Origin: UBA1234 sp964400015
GTDB lineage: Bacteria > Bacillota > Clostridia > TANB77 > UBA1234
NCBI GenBank assembly: GCA_964400015.1
Contig: CAYNRR010000001.1
Span: 123,281-187,280 of the forward strand
Direction of reading: 5' to 3'
Length of the DNA stretch: 64,000 bases
Position 1 is the stretch's first letter, and every line of letters begins with the position of its first letter. Shown piece by piece: positions 9,668 through 16,856 of this stretch. A model generated the notes under the pieces. The model did no database searches. It was not told where the DNA came from and was given only the letters and a program-made list of their open reading frames with translations. A program made the translations under genes and the position numbers.

Positions 9668-10057
9668 TTATTTTTTACTTATAACAACTGTAGCAATAGC
9701 GAAAGAATCATCATGTGATAAACTAATATCAACATCTTCATCTGCAATGCCTTTGCTTTCAACAATTTCTCTAAGTTTGCCATGAAAAGCTAAATTAGGC
9801 TTTCCATTTTCATTTCTAACAACCTCAAAGTCACGCCAACTTACACCTTCCGATACATTTGGCGAAAGTGCTTTATAAGCTGCCTCTTTTGCAGCAAACC
9901 TCGCAGCATAACTTTGAAACTTAGACATTCGCCTAGACTCACAATAGCTGATTTCCTCGTCCGTATATATTCTTTTCAAAAAAGTGTCTCCAAACTCTGT
10001 AATCGAATTTTTAATTCTATCCACGCTTACAATATCTGTTCCACAAAAAACTGCCAC
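9668..10057 (-). CDS. acpS: Holo-[acyl-carrier-protein] synthase
   Basis: A 129-residue 4'-phosphopantetheinyl transferase that converts apo-ACP to holo-ACP using CoA. GTDIVSVDRI at residues 6-15 contains the Mg-binding Asp. RFAAKEAAYKA at about 53-63 contains the Glu and Lys of the conserved WxxKEA-like motif. Length fits the AcpS family (about 120-130). It is the first gene of the minus-strand operon with metG. Its upstream region ends 55 bp away at the repeat bordering the toxIN cassette, so the cassette may have separated acpS from its original promoter. Confidence 0.95.
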   Translation of the reverse strand: MAVFCGTDIVSVDRIKNSITEFGDTFLKRIYTDEEISYCESRRMSKFQSYAARFAAKEAAYKALSPNVSEGVSWRDFEVVRNENGKPNLAFHGKLREIVESKGIADEDVDISLSHDDSFAIATVVISKK

Positions 10058-10112
10058 ACTTTCACCTCCTCATAACTAGTTAGAAATTATATCATCAAAA
10101 GCACAATTTGTC

Positions 10113-10139
10113 CATTTTTTAAAATATATAGTTCATTTT
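10113..10139. repeat. 27-bp direct repeat, left border of the toxIN cassette
   Basis: The 27-mer (CATTTTTTAAAAT to GTTCATTTT) is repeated exactly and in the same orientation at 10917-10943. Between the two copies lie only toxN, its terminator, the toxI repeats and the toxI promoter. Confidence 0.85.
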
Positions 10140-10167
10140 AAAATTTGTTCGCACCAGTCTTTTTACA

Positions 10168-10668
10168 TTATTTGTCATTTCTTTCTTTTATGTATTCTAA
10201 GCACTTCTTTTCCAATATTTCAAAATTACATATATTAAATTTTTCTCTAGTCCTTTTATTCAGACCCAATTTATATACCATATTAGCTAATTTTTTTATT
10301 TTTTCCACATTTAAATTACAATATTTTAATTCTTTCATTAACAGGTTTCTATATTTCTCGTTTTCCTTTGAAAAGTCTTTTTGGCTTAAGTATTCTATTG
10401 GACATGGAAACATGAATGAAAATCTAAGAGAAGAAATTGCTTTTATTTGATTTGTCTTTTTATCTTTTTCTTTTATCAAAAATACTGTATGAGCTTTTTT
10501 GTTATATGAAGATACTGGAGCAAAATAATTAAAATTGTTAATTGTGAGAACTATTCCACAAAAAAATTTCTTATGTTTTTCATAATCTATATCTGGTATT
10601 TTATCATCTGCATTTTCTTTTAAATATTTTATATATTCACTATCTACTTCATAAAATTTTAATTTCAA
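10168..10668 (-). CDS. toxN: ToxN/AbiQ-family type III toxin endoribonuclease
   Basis: A 166-residue protein whose N-terminus (MKLKFYEVDSEYIKYL) and middle (FCGIVLTINNFNYFAPVSS, then SLRFSFMFPCP) match the ToxN/AbiQ family of sequence-specific endoribonucleases. In known systems ToxN is inhibited by a small repetitive RNA and kills phage-infected cells. It starts at TTG 10668 behind AAAGGAAG. The gene organisation is diagnostic: a sigma-70 promoter, tandem RNA repeats, a hairpin terminator and then the toxin gene. The identification rests on both protein and RNA layout. Residues of the active site cannot be assigned with certainty by eye. Confidence 0.9.
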   Translation of the reverse strand: MKLKFYEVDSEYIKYLKENADDKIPDIDYEKHKKFFCGIVLTINNFNYFAPVSSYNKKAHTVFLIKEKDKKTNQIKAISSLRFSFMFPCPIEYLSQKDFSKENEKYRNLLMKELKYCNLNVEKIKKLANMVYKLGLNKRTREKFNICNFEILEKKCLEYIKERNDK

Positions 10669-10696
10669 ATCTAACTTCCTTTCAAAAATAAAAATA

Positions 10697-10724
10697 GGGA
10701 GCTAAAACATACGTTTTAACCCCC
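10697..10724 (-). terminator. Terminator between toxI and toxN
   Basis: On the minus strand, GGGGGTTAAAAC pairs with GTTTTAGCTCCC and is followed by TATTTTTATTTTT. Leaky termination here sets the antitoxin RNA to toxin ratio in type III systems. Confidence 0.85.
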
Positions 10725-10870
10725 ATTAAATTACGCATTTTGTTGTGAGCTGCGAAACACTCGAATATATCGCTCGCACTTATTATGGGCTGCGAAACAC
10801 CCAAATATATAGCTCGCCATTTATTATGAGTAGCGAAACACTCGGATTACTTTAAAGTATCCTTTATTAG
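10725..10870 (-). ncRNA. toxI: ToxI-type antitoxin RNA with tandem pseudoknot repeats
   Basis: On the minus strand, three copies of a 40-41-nt unit containing GxGTGTTTCGCxxCxC lie upstream of toxN. The short stem covaries between copies (GAG/CTC, GGG/CCC, GAG/CTC). GCGA upstream of each of the two complete copies can pair with TCGC in the loop, which gives an H-type pseudoknot; the first copy lacks this arm, so the array is about 2.5 units. No reading frame is present. Layout and covariation match type III antitoxin RNAs. Confidence 0.85.
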
Positions 10871-10877
10871 TATACTA

Positions 10878-10907
10878 ATTATACTATTTATATATGCAAA
10901 TTGTCAA
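10878..10907 (-). promoter_or_regulatory. toxI-toxN promoter
   Basis: On the minus strand: consensus -35 TTGACA (10902-10907), 18-bp spacer, consensus -10 TATAAT (10878-10883). It is one of the strongest promoters in the window, as expected for an abundant antitoxin RNA. Confidence 0.85.
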
Positions 10908-10929
10908 TCAAACCAGCATTTTTTAAAAT
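10901..10929 (+). promoter_or_regulatory. Candidate plus-strand promoter for the small-gene cluster
   Basis: TTGTCA (10901-10906), 17 bp, TAAAAT (10924-10929), 54 bp before the start at 10983. It overlaps the toxI -35 box on the other strand and its -10 lies inside the right 27-bp repeat. Confidence 0.4.
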
Positions 10930-10943
10930 ATATAGTTCATTTT
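10917..10943. repeat. 27-bp direct repeat, right border of the toxIN cassette
   Basis: An exact second copy of 10113-10139. The two copies delimit a 777-bp segment that carries the whole type III toxin-antitoxin system. Confidence 0.85.
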
Positions 10944-10982
10944 TATACTTTTACGCATATACATATTTAATGGAGGTGCCAT

Positions 10983-11138
10983 ATGAATAATGAAATGATT
11001 TACACTATGTTTTTGAATAGCATTAGAAATATGAGTGATGAAGAATTAAAGAAGACTCTTGAAAAAACCAAAAGTATTTTGAATGAAAATGATTACAACA
11101 AGTTATTAGAACTTATCCGAAAAGAAAGGAACATATAG
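10983..11138 (+). CDS. Small hypothetical protein (51 aa)
   Basis: An ATG start at 10983 sits behind a good GGAGGTG site at 10972. The product is 51 residues, predicted mostly helical and highly charged (MSDEELKKTLEKTKSILNEN in the middle), with no membrane segment. It is followed 16 bp later by another small gene and then a third, so it is probably the first gene of a three-gene operon ending at 11640. The function is not recognised. Its good ribosome binding site and operon position argue for a real gene. Confidence 0.65.
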   Translation: MNNEMIYTMFLNSIRNMSDEELKKTLEKTKSILNENDYNKLLELIRKERNI

Positions 11139-11154
11139 AAACGGAGATGGGATT

Positions 11155-11478
11155 ATGGAAGAAACGCCAGATATGTCAAAAATACTTGAATTAGTTAACA
11201 TTCTTAAAAATGCTGATTCATCTAGCAATAATCAAGAAAATGGCAAGAATAATGTGCCTAACAATTTTGAAATGCCTGACGTTGAAACTATAATGAAAAT
11301 CAATCAAATTATAAAAGCTATGAATTCTAGTTCAAATACTGCAAGTGCAAACTTGTTATATTCCCTCAAGCCATTTTTGCGAAAAACAAAGCAAGACAAA
11401 ATTGATCAATATGTAAATATGCTCAAGCTTTCTTCTGTAATCTCTGAATTTAACAAAAACGATAAGAATTTATTTTAG
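11155..11478 (+). CDS. Hypothetical protein of a Clostridia-type small-gene cluster (107 aa)
   Basis: A 107-residue soluble protein. An N-terminal helix leads into an Asn/Ser-rich linker (about residues 22-40), then MPDVETIMKINQIIKAMN and a conserved-looking C-terminal part, NLLYSLKPFLRKTKQDKIDQY. The C-terminal pattern LLxSLKPxLRxxKQxKxDQ is familiar from uncharacterised proteins of spore-forming Clostridia, but no function is known to me. GGAGATGGG lies just before the start. It is in the middle of a three-gene plus-strand cluster. Confidence 0.7.
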   Translation: MEETPDMSKILELVNILKNADSSSNNQENGKNNVPNNFEMPDVETIMKINQIIKAMNSSSNTASANLLYSLKPFLRKTKQDKIDQYVNMLKLSSVISEFNKNDKNLF

Positions 11479-11487
11479 GGTGATTGT

Positions 11488-11628
11488 ATGGAATTACTTT
11501 TAAAAAATTTAAAACTAGAAGAGAATTTTGATAATTACCTAATAGCAATTTTACTGATGCTATTTTTAAATGAGGGGGGTGAAGACACGGCAATTGTGAT
11601 AATATTATTTTTACTTCTATTATCATAA
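11488..11628 (+). CDS. Small hydrophobic hypothetical protein (46 aa)
   Basis: A 46-residue product starts 9 bp after the previous gene with GGGTG in front of the ATG. It has two hydrophobic stretches (LIAILLMLFL and IVIILFLLLLLS) around a short acidic GGED turn, so it probably lies in the membrane. The last third is encoded inside the left arm and loop of a large terminator hairpin, so coding and termination signals share the same bases. The function is unknown. Confidence 0.55.
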   Translation: MELLLKNLKLEENFDNYLIAILLMLFLNEGGEDTAIVIILFLLLLS

Positions 11629-11640
11629 TTGCCTGTCTTC
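11581..11640 (+). terminator. Long hairpin terminator overlapping the 46-aa gene
   Basis: GAAGACA-GGCAATT-TGATAAT (from 11581) pairs with ATTATCA-AATTGCC-TGTCTTC (ending 11640), a stem of about 22 bp with one bulge and one mismatch, followed by TTTATGGATTTTTT. The stop codon at 11626 lies in the right arm. Confidence 0.8.
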
Positions 11641-11661
11641 TTTATGGATTTTTTATGGATA

Positions 11662-12153
11662 TTAGCAATTTAAAATTTTAGCAGATTCAATATACCCTGG
11701 AAACACATCACTTTTCAGGTTCATTCCTGCCGTATTAAAAACATAATCATGCTCATCTAAAATGTTGTATAACATTGTATTTGAGTTATAAACTTCGTAA
11801 CAATTTATAATTCTAAGCTCTGTAAAATTATCAGTAAGGTTTTCCAATAGATATGTATTTATTTCTTTTATAAACTCCATTGTGCCTTGTACAACAATGT
11901 TTACAGGATTTTTTTCTTTCAATTCTAAAACAACCTCGTCATTAAACCATTCGACTTCATCTATTCCCTTTTCATTTTCAAAATGCAAATTTAATCTTTT
12001 AACTAATCCTTTCATTCCATTTTCAAGTTTGTCTTGAGATATAACTAGCACTTTATTTTTATTTTTTAATTCCTCACGCACGTATGGCAAAAGAGCTGCA
12101 AACAGGTGCCATTCACTTACGTAAAAATTACAAGCCTTTATTATTTTATACAT
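11662..12153 (-). CDS. Hypothetical protein (163 aa)
   Basis: I place the start at ATG 12153 because AAAGGAGG lies 7 bp upstream. The longer frame reaching 12213 has no such site. The protein begins MYKIIKACNFYVSEWHLFAA and shows alternating strands and helices (KVLVISQDK, NIVVQGTMEFIKEINTYL, LRIINCYEV) like a small Rossmann-type alpha/beta fold. There is no signal peptide or membrane segment. I do not recognise the family. It is a single gene convergent with the small-gene cluster, whose terminator also separates it from 11628. Confidence 0.7.
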   Translation of the reverse strand: MYKIIKACNFYVSEWHLFAALLPYVREELKNKNKVLVISQDKLENGMKGLVKRLNLHFENEKGIDEVEWFNDEVVLELKEKNPVNIVVQGTMEFIKEINTYLLENLTDNFTELRIINCYEVYNSNTMLYNILDEHDYVFNTAGMNLKSDVFPGYIESAKILNC

Positions 12154-12280
12154 TGTTTTTCCTCCTTTGTTATCTTGTATTTTGATATTACCATTTTTTA
12201 CCAGTTGTGTCAATAAAATATTTCCATTTTTTGGTATTTTTATAAAACATACGGAAATACTTTATCTGGAGGTGTTGATT

Positions 12281-12454
12281 TTGAAAAAATTCATATTACT
12301 ATTTGTTTATTGGTGGGCAATAATTTTTCCTTCGTTTGCATTTAATGAACAATTTAATTATTCCGAATCACAAGATATTGAATTTCATTTTAAGATAGTC
12401 GACTGCATTCAAGAACATTTTCAAATGCCTACATCCCTACATTTTTCGTCATAA
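12281..12454 (+). CDS. Possible small secreted protein (57 aa)
   Basis: A TTG start at 12281 has TGGAGG 8 bp upstream. It encodes 57 residues with a Lys-Lys start and a hydrophobic stretch (FILLFVYWWAIIFPSFA) resembling a signal peptide with an Ala-containing cleavage site, then a polar tail of about 34 residues ending FQMPTSLHFSS. There is no known domain. The start codon and small size make it uncertain. It stands alone ahead of the mgtC-like gene. Confidence 0.4.
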   Translation: MKKFILLFVYWWAIIFPSFAFNEQFNYSESQDIEFHFKIVDCIQEHFQMPTSLHFSS

Positions 12455-12473
12455 CTCTACTTAAAATATCTAC

Positions 12474-12502
12474 TTGTAAATAAAATTCATCTATGATATA
12501 TT
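12474..12502 (+). promoter_or_regulatory. Promoter of the mgtC-murA-walJ-rlmH operon
   Basis: TTGTAA (12474-12479), 17-bp spacer, TATATT (12497-12502), about 100 bp before the mgtC-like start at 12601. Confidence 0.5.
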
Positions 12503-12600
12503 CTTTATGGGAGTAAATCTCCTTATTTTTTGCCTTCTGCAAATACCATATAGACAGGCAAATTTTATAAAATATAAATATAGAAAAAGGTGTGATATAA

Positions 12601-13326
12601 ATGGGAATTATAGAATTTTTTACTTCATCAGTAGCTATAGATACCCTACTAAAATTAGCATTAGCTGTACTTCTTTCCTCTATCATAGGAATTGAAAGAG
12701 AACTTGTTCATAAACCAGCAGGTATCAAAACTCATACGCTCATCTGTATTTCCGCTACGCTAGTTATGTCATTAGGCATGTTTATACGTAATTTATATCC
12801 TGAAATGACGATGGATCCAACTAGATTACCTGCTCAAATACTTGCAGGCATCGGTTTTGTTGGTGCTGGCACAATTATCAGAGAAGGACTTTCTGTAAAA
12901 GGTATTACTACTGCTGCAAGTTTGCTTGCTATTACATGTGTAGGGCTTGCTGTTGGTGCTGGCTTTTATGAAGGTGCAATACTTACAACAATACTTATGT
13001 TTTTCATACTTTATTTTACTTCACCTATTCAAAATATTATTTCGTCAAAAGGTAAATTGACTACGGTTTGTGTGATTAGTAAAGTTTCAACTGGAATTAT
13101 AAGTAATGTTCAAGAAATTTTTGAAGGAAATAATTTAGATGTAGTTTCTATCAAACAAGAAAAATCAAATTCTTCAAAGTCAACTATCTATAAATTTTTA
13201 GTTAGATTCAATGACTTTTCGGATAAAGAAACTTTAATTCAAGAAATTTTGAAAATACATGGCGTACATGAAGTTCATCTTTCTAGAGGAATTTCAAAGC
13301 TTGATAATGATATAGAATTAGATTAG
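12601..13326 (+). CDS. MgtC/SapB-family membrane protein
   Basis: A 241-residue inner-membrane protein. The N-terminal ~140 residues hold the MgtC core: GIERELVHKPAGIKTHTLIC after the first helix, then ILAGIGFVGAGTIIREG and VKGITTAAS, with four to five predicted membrane segments. The C-terminal ~95 residues form a soluble ACT-like domain. Family members are linked to Mg2+ limitation and to modulation of membrane energetics; the transport role is disputed. AAAAAGGTG precedes the ATG. murA follows after 32 bp on the same strand. Confidence 0.9.
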   Translation: MGIIEFFTSSVAIDTLLKLALAVLLSSIIGIERELVHKPAGIKTHTLICISATLVMSLGMFIRNLYPEMTMDPTRLPAQILAGIGFVGAGTIIREGLSVKGITTAASLLAITCVGLAVGAGFYEGAILTTILMFFILYFTSPIQNIISSKGKLTTVCVISKVSTGIISNVQEIFEGNNLDVVSIKQEKSNSSKSTIYKFLVRFNDFSDKETLIQEILKIHGVHEVHLSRGISKLDNDIELD

Positions 13327-13358
13327 TAAATATCTTAAATTTAAGAAAAGAGGTACAT

Positions 13359-14627
13359 ATGGATAAGTTTGTTATAAAAGGAAGCACTCCTCTTAGAGGA
13401 ACGGTTAACGTTAATGGTGCGAAAAATGCTGCTGTTGCAATTTTACCTGCTGCAGCACTTATAAATGGGAAATGCAGAATTGAAAATGTTCCAAACATTA
13501 GTGATATTAAACGTTGTTGTGAAATACTAGAATTGCTTGGGGCAAAAATCAATTTTATAAATTCACATGAAATAGAAATAGATGCTACAAATGTACAAGA
13601 AAAAGAAATACCACTTGATATAACTAAAAAGTTTAGAGCTTCTTATTATTTTATCGGCTCACTTTTAAGTCGTTTTGGAAAAGCTTCTGTTGGTTTCCCT
13701 GGTGGATGCAACTTTGGTTCAAGACCTATTGATCAACATATTAAAGGCTTTGAAACTCTAGGTGCAACTGTTGTTTGCGAAGGTGGAATGATTAACGCAA
13801 CTTCTGAAGATGGTCTTGTTGGTAATTCTGTATACTTAGATGTTGTTAGCGTTGGGGCTACAATAAATATAATGTTAGCTGCAGTATTAGTTCCTGGAAC
13901 AACTACTATTGAAAATGCTGCTAAAGAACCTCATATAGTTGATTTAGCAAATTTCTTAAATACAATGGGAGCAAATATCAAAGGTGCAGGTACTGACATT
14001 ATTAAAATAAATGGTGTTGAAGAATTACGTGGTAATGCTACTTATTCAATCGTTCCAGATCAAATAGAAGCTGGCACTTTTATGATTGCCGCAGCAGCTT
14101 CACGTGGTGACGTTACTATTAAAAATTGTATTACAAAACACTTAGATCCTATTTCTGCTAAACTAGTTGAAATGGGTGTTAATATAGAAGAATCTGACGA
14201 TGGTGATGAAATAAGAGTTTGGTCAGATGAGAGAACCACAAAAGGAAATATTAAAACATTACCTTATCCTGGCTTTCCAACTGATATGCAACCTCAAATA
14301 GCTGTATTACTTGCACTTTCAGAAGGTACAAGTTATCTAACAGAAGGGGTTTATGATTCTCGTTTCCAATATACAGAAGAACTAAAAAAGATGGGAGCCA
14401 AAATTAGAGTTGAAGGAAAAACAGCTTGTATCGAAGGTGTAGAAGCACTTACTGGTTCTCAAGTTACAGCTACTGATTTAAGAGCTGGTGCTGCACTTAT
14501 TATTGCAGGAATTTGTGCAGAAGGTGAAACTGAAATATACGGAATAGAACACGTTGAAAGAGGATATGAAGCAATAGCTGAGAGATTTAATTCTCTTGGC
14601 GCAAAAATAGAAAGAGTATCAGAATAG
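13359..14627 (+). CDS. murA: UDP-N-acetylglucosamine 1-carboxyvinyltransferase
   Basis: A 422-residue EPSP-synthase-fold enzyme that transfers enolpyruvate from PEP to UDP-GlcNAc, the first committed step of peptidoglycan synthesis. The conserved N-terminal GTVNVNGAKNAA (residues ~11-22) carries the catalytic Lys-Asn. The mobile loop FPGGCNFGSRPIDQH near residue 115 carries the PEP-binding Cys that fosfomycin modifies. FPTDMQPQ near residue 308 and DLRAGAAL near 370 are also present. Length fits. It is cytosolic, and lies in an operon with walJ-like and rlmH. Confidence 0.97.
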   Translation: MDKFVIKGSTPLRGTVNVNGAKNAAVAILPAAALINGKCRIENVPNISDIKRCCEILELLGAKINFINSHEIEIDATNVQEKEIPLDITKKFRASYYFIGSLLSRFGKASVGFPGGCNFGSRPIDQHIKGFETLGATVVCEGGMINATSEDGLVGNSVYLDVVSVGATINIMLAAVLVPGTTTIENAAKEPHIVDLANFLNTMGANIKGAGTDIIKINGVEELRGNATYSIVPDQIEAGTFMIAAAASRGDVTIKNCITKHLDPISAKLVEMGVNIEESDDGDEIRVWSDERTTKGNIKTLPYPGFPTDMQPQIAVLLALSEGTSYLTEGVYDSRFQYTEELKKMGAKIRVEGKTACIEGVEALTGSQVTATDLRAGAALIIAGICAEGETEIYGIEHVERGYEAIAERFNSLGAKIERVSE

Positions 14628-14639
14628 GAAGTTATACAT

Positions 14640-15422
14640 ATGATAAAATTTTGTAATTTATTTAGTGGCAGTAGTGGCAATTCAAGTTATATTGAATCTG
14701 GTTCTACTAAAATTTTAATAGATGCAGGTGTTAGTTGCCAAAGAATAACTAAAGCACTAGAATCTATCGGTACTAGTTTTGATGAAATAAGTGCAATTCT
14801 AATAACACATGAACACATAGACCACACTAAAGGTTTAACTACAATAGCTAAAAAATTTAATACACCAATATATGCAACAGCTAAGACATGGCGACAAATG
14901 AGTACATTAAACGTCTTAGATCATTGCAAACAATTTTTTATTCCATATAAAGATTTTACAATTGGTGATTTAACAATTCATCCATTTTCTATACCACACG
15001 ATGCTGTTGACCCTTGTGGATTCAGTATTTTGAACGGTGAAAAGAAAATAACTATTGCAACCGATATTGGACATGTAGAAGAAAGCCTTATAGCAGAAAT
15101 GTGTGGTAGTGATCTTTTACTTATAGAATCAAATTATGATAATGACACTCTACTTTGTGGAGCATATCCTTATTTTTTAAAGAAAAGAATTTCTAGTGAT
15201 ATTGGACATTTATCAAATGAAGCAACAGGTAAATTAGTAAAAACTTTATATGAAAATGGTGTAACAAAATTTATACTCGGTCATTTAAGTAAAGAAAACA
15301 ATTTTCCTGAACTTGCTTATCAAACAGTTTTAAACGAACTAAACAGTTCAAATTTAAAAGTACCTTTTCATCTTTCAATTGCAGGTAGAGATACCGTTGA
15401 TGAAATTTTAGAAATTGTTTAA
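14640..15422 (+). CDS. walJ: YycJ/WalJ-type metallo-beta-lactamase-fold hydrolase
   Basis: A 260-residue metallo-hydrolase. The N-terminal FSGSSGNSSYIESGSTKILIDAG and the metal motif THEHIDHTKG (His-x-His-x-Asp-His, about residues 58-67) define the family, with further ligands in IPHDAVDP, TDIGH and LGHLSKEN. In Bacillus the homologue is in the walRK region upstream of rlmH and is implicated in coordinating cell division with replication and in DNA repair-type nuclease activity. The adjacent rlmH (22 bp after) preserves that neighbourhood. There is no walRK in the window. Confidence 0.88.
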   Translation: MIKFCNLFSGSSGNSSYIESGSTKILIDAGVSCQRITKALESIGTSFDEISAILITHEHIDHTKGLTTIAKKFNTPIYATAKTWRQMSTLNVLDHCKQFFIPYKDFTIGDLTIHPFSIPHDAVDPCGFSILNGEKKITIATDIGHVEESLIAEMCGSDLLLIESNYDNDTLLCGAYPYFLKKRISSDIGHLSNEATGKLVKTLYENGVTKFILGHLSKENNFPELAYQTVLNELNSSNLKVPFHLSIAGRDTVDEILEIV

Positions 15423-15444
15423 TCATTTAATATGTGAGGAATTT

Positions 15445-15924
15445 ATGAATATAAAAATTATTTGTTTGGGTAAAATCAAAGAACAATCGATGTCAGACTT
15501 AATAAACGAATACAAGAAGCGTATATCTAAATATGCAAACATAGATATCATCGAACTTCCCGATGAGCCATTGCCTAGTAATCCATCTGAAAAAGAGATC
15601 TTAAATATAAAGCATATGGAAGCTACAAAAATAAAAAGCAAGTTAGGTTCATCAGATTATATAGTTTGTCTAGATCAATATGGTAAAAGTCTTACTTCTG
15701 AAGAATTTGCAGACAAATTACAAAGCATTACCGTACAAGGATTTAGTACAATAACATTTATAATCGGTGGGACAGTTGGATTAGATAGAGAATTAGTTGC
15801 TAACAGTAATTTGTCTTTATCTTTCTCTAAACTAACATTTCCACATCAACTAATTCGATTGTTTTTGACAGAACAAATTTTTAGAGCTTTCAAAATACAA
15901 AATAACGAACGTTATCACTGGTAG
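15445..15924 (+). CDS. rlmH: 23S rRNA (pseudouridine1915-N3)-methyltransferase
   Basis: A 159-residue SPOUT methyltransferase using SAM to methylate pseudouridine 1915 of 23S rRNA in assembled 70S ribosomes. I choose ATG 15445, with GTGAGGA just upstream; a longer frame from 15415 would exceed the family's length of 155-160. Conserved features are the N-terminal IKIICLGKIKE, LDQYGKSLTSEEFA, the SAM-binding knot region FIIGGTVGLDRE (about residues 103-114) and the C-terminal TFPHQLIRLFLTEQIFRAF...YHW. Its stop codon lies inside a hairpin shared with the convergent Tad-like operon. Confidence 0.96.
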   Translation: MNIKIICLGKIKEQSMSDLINEYKKRISKYANIDIIELPDEPLPSNPSEKEILNIKHMEATKIKSKLGSSDYIVCLDQYGKSLTSEEFADKLQSITVQGFSTITFIIGGTVGLDRELVANSNLSLSFSKLTFPHQLIRLFLTEQIFRAFKIQNNERYHW

Positions 15925-15941
15925 TCATTTTCATGACTACC
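15920..15941. terminator. Bidirectional terminator holding both stop codons
   Basis: A perfect 9-bp stem GGTAGTCAT/ATGACTACC with a TTTC loop is followed by CTTTTAC. The rlmH TAG lies in the left arm and the stop of the convergent minus-strand gene (15937-15939) lies in the right arm. Confidence 0.75.
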
Positions 15942-16332
15942 TTTTACTTACTGAATTTCTAGTGATATTCATTGGCACTTCCATACTTTCAGCAAACGGT
16001 ATATCTATCTTATAATTATATTTCGCCTCCAAAAAAATAGGTTCTCCATACGCAACTCTACTAGACGTATATTTTATAAATAATTCATCTTCGTTAAACC
16101 CTTGACTTTTCAATTCATCTTTTAAATTTTTAGCTTCCACTTTAGTAAGATATCCAAACTCCTCCATTACGTATATATACTTAATACAAGTACTAGATAA
16201 TTTTTCATACCAAATATATGGTGTGATAATATTTACAGATAGTACAATAAGTACTGATATAATCAACATTCCAATCGCTATTATAATCGGAGTCGTTAAT
16301 ATTGCACTCCCTTTATTCTTATTATTTTTCAT
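15937..16332 (-). CDS. Tad-locus pseudopilin-like membrane protein (131 aa)
   Basis: A short charged N-terminus (KNNKNKGSAILTT) is followed by one hydrophobic helix (about residues 14-38) and a soluble domain containing YIYVMEEFGYLTKVEAKNLK. This is the layout of TadE/TadF-type minor pilins, in which a Gly before the helix marks the prepilin peptidase site. The C-terminal domain resembles small Clostridia proteins often annotated DUF4320; that assignment is from memory of the pattern. It is the last gene of the locus, 12 bp after the next pseudopilin-like gene. Confidence 0.65.
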   Translation of the reverse strand: MKNNKNKGSAILTTPIIIAIGMLIISVLIVLSVNIITPYIWYEKLSSTCIKYIYVMEEFGYLTKVEAKNLKDELKSQGFNEDELFIKYTSSRVAYGEPIFLEAKYNYKIDIPFAESMEVPMNITRNSVSKR

Positions 16333-16344
16333 TCCATCACTCCA

Positions 16345-16845
16345 CTATTTAACAACCATCGAATTTAAACTAACATCTTCATGTATTGTGAAAACGAAAA
16401 TGTTTTCCAACAAGTTTTTAAAAATTATTGGTTTTATTTTAATATTCATTACTGTATGAATCACTCTACCATCGCATCTTTTCCCCGTATATTCATCTTT
16501 TCTGTTGTCCTCGTATATTTCATAATCAATTATTTCTACCTTGCTTATTAACTTATCCTCATTTTCCAAGTTCTCATTCAATTCATAATTACTTTTTAAT
16601 CCTTTTATAAATTCATTTTTGTAAGCATTTTTATTATAGGAAAAATTATCTATACTTGTTTCATATTTATTTATAGCTATGATTGCACTTCTATTTAACG
16701 AATACATATCTATCTTGAAATTATATAGCACATTATTTATATGACTCATAAATATTGCTAGTGTGAACATAAATATTATTATAACGATTGCGACAAATAT
16801 CATAGAAATACTTAAGATTTCTCCACTTTCTTTTCTTGTATTCAT
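16345..16845 (-). CDS. Tad-locus TadE/F-like pseudopilin (166 aa)
   Basis: MNTRKESGEILSIS precedes a long hydrophobic helix (about residues 12-35) and a soluble region rich in Asn, Lys and Glu. The order Gly-Glu-hydrophobic helix fits a class III prepilin leader as in TadE/TadF. The C-terminal half includes MNIKIKPIIFKNLLENIF, plausibly a membrane-facing amphipathic part. Spacing to both neighbours is about 11 bp, showing co-transcription. The exact family is uncertain; the pseudopilin role is inferred from the leader and the neighbours. Confidence 0.6.
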   Translation of the reverse strand: MNTRKESGEILSISMIFVAIVIIIFMFTLAIFMSHINNVLYNFKIDMYSLNRSAIIAINKYETSIDNFSYNKNAYKNEFIKGLKSNYELNENLENEDKLISKVEIIDYEIYEDNRKDEYTGKRCDGRVIHTVMNIKIKPIIFKNLLENIFVFTIHEDVSLNSMVVK

Positions 16846-16856
16846 AATTTAAACCT

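Noticed and set aside
10725..10870. toxI repeats as a short CRISPR array
   Set aside because: The whole 40-nt unit is repeated with compensating changes, no spacers exist, and the toxin gene and terminator fit a type III system.
12429..12686. Minus-strand 85-codon frame before the mgtC-like gene
   Set aside because: It has no ribosome binding site and overlaps the start of the clear MgtC-family gene and its promoter.
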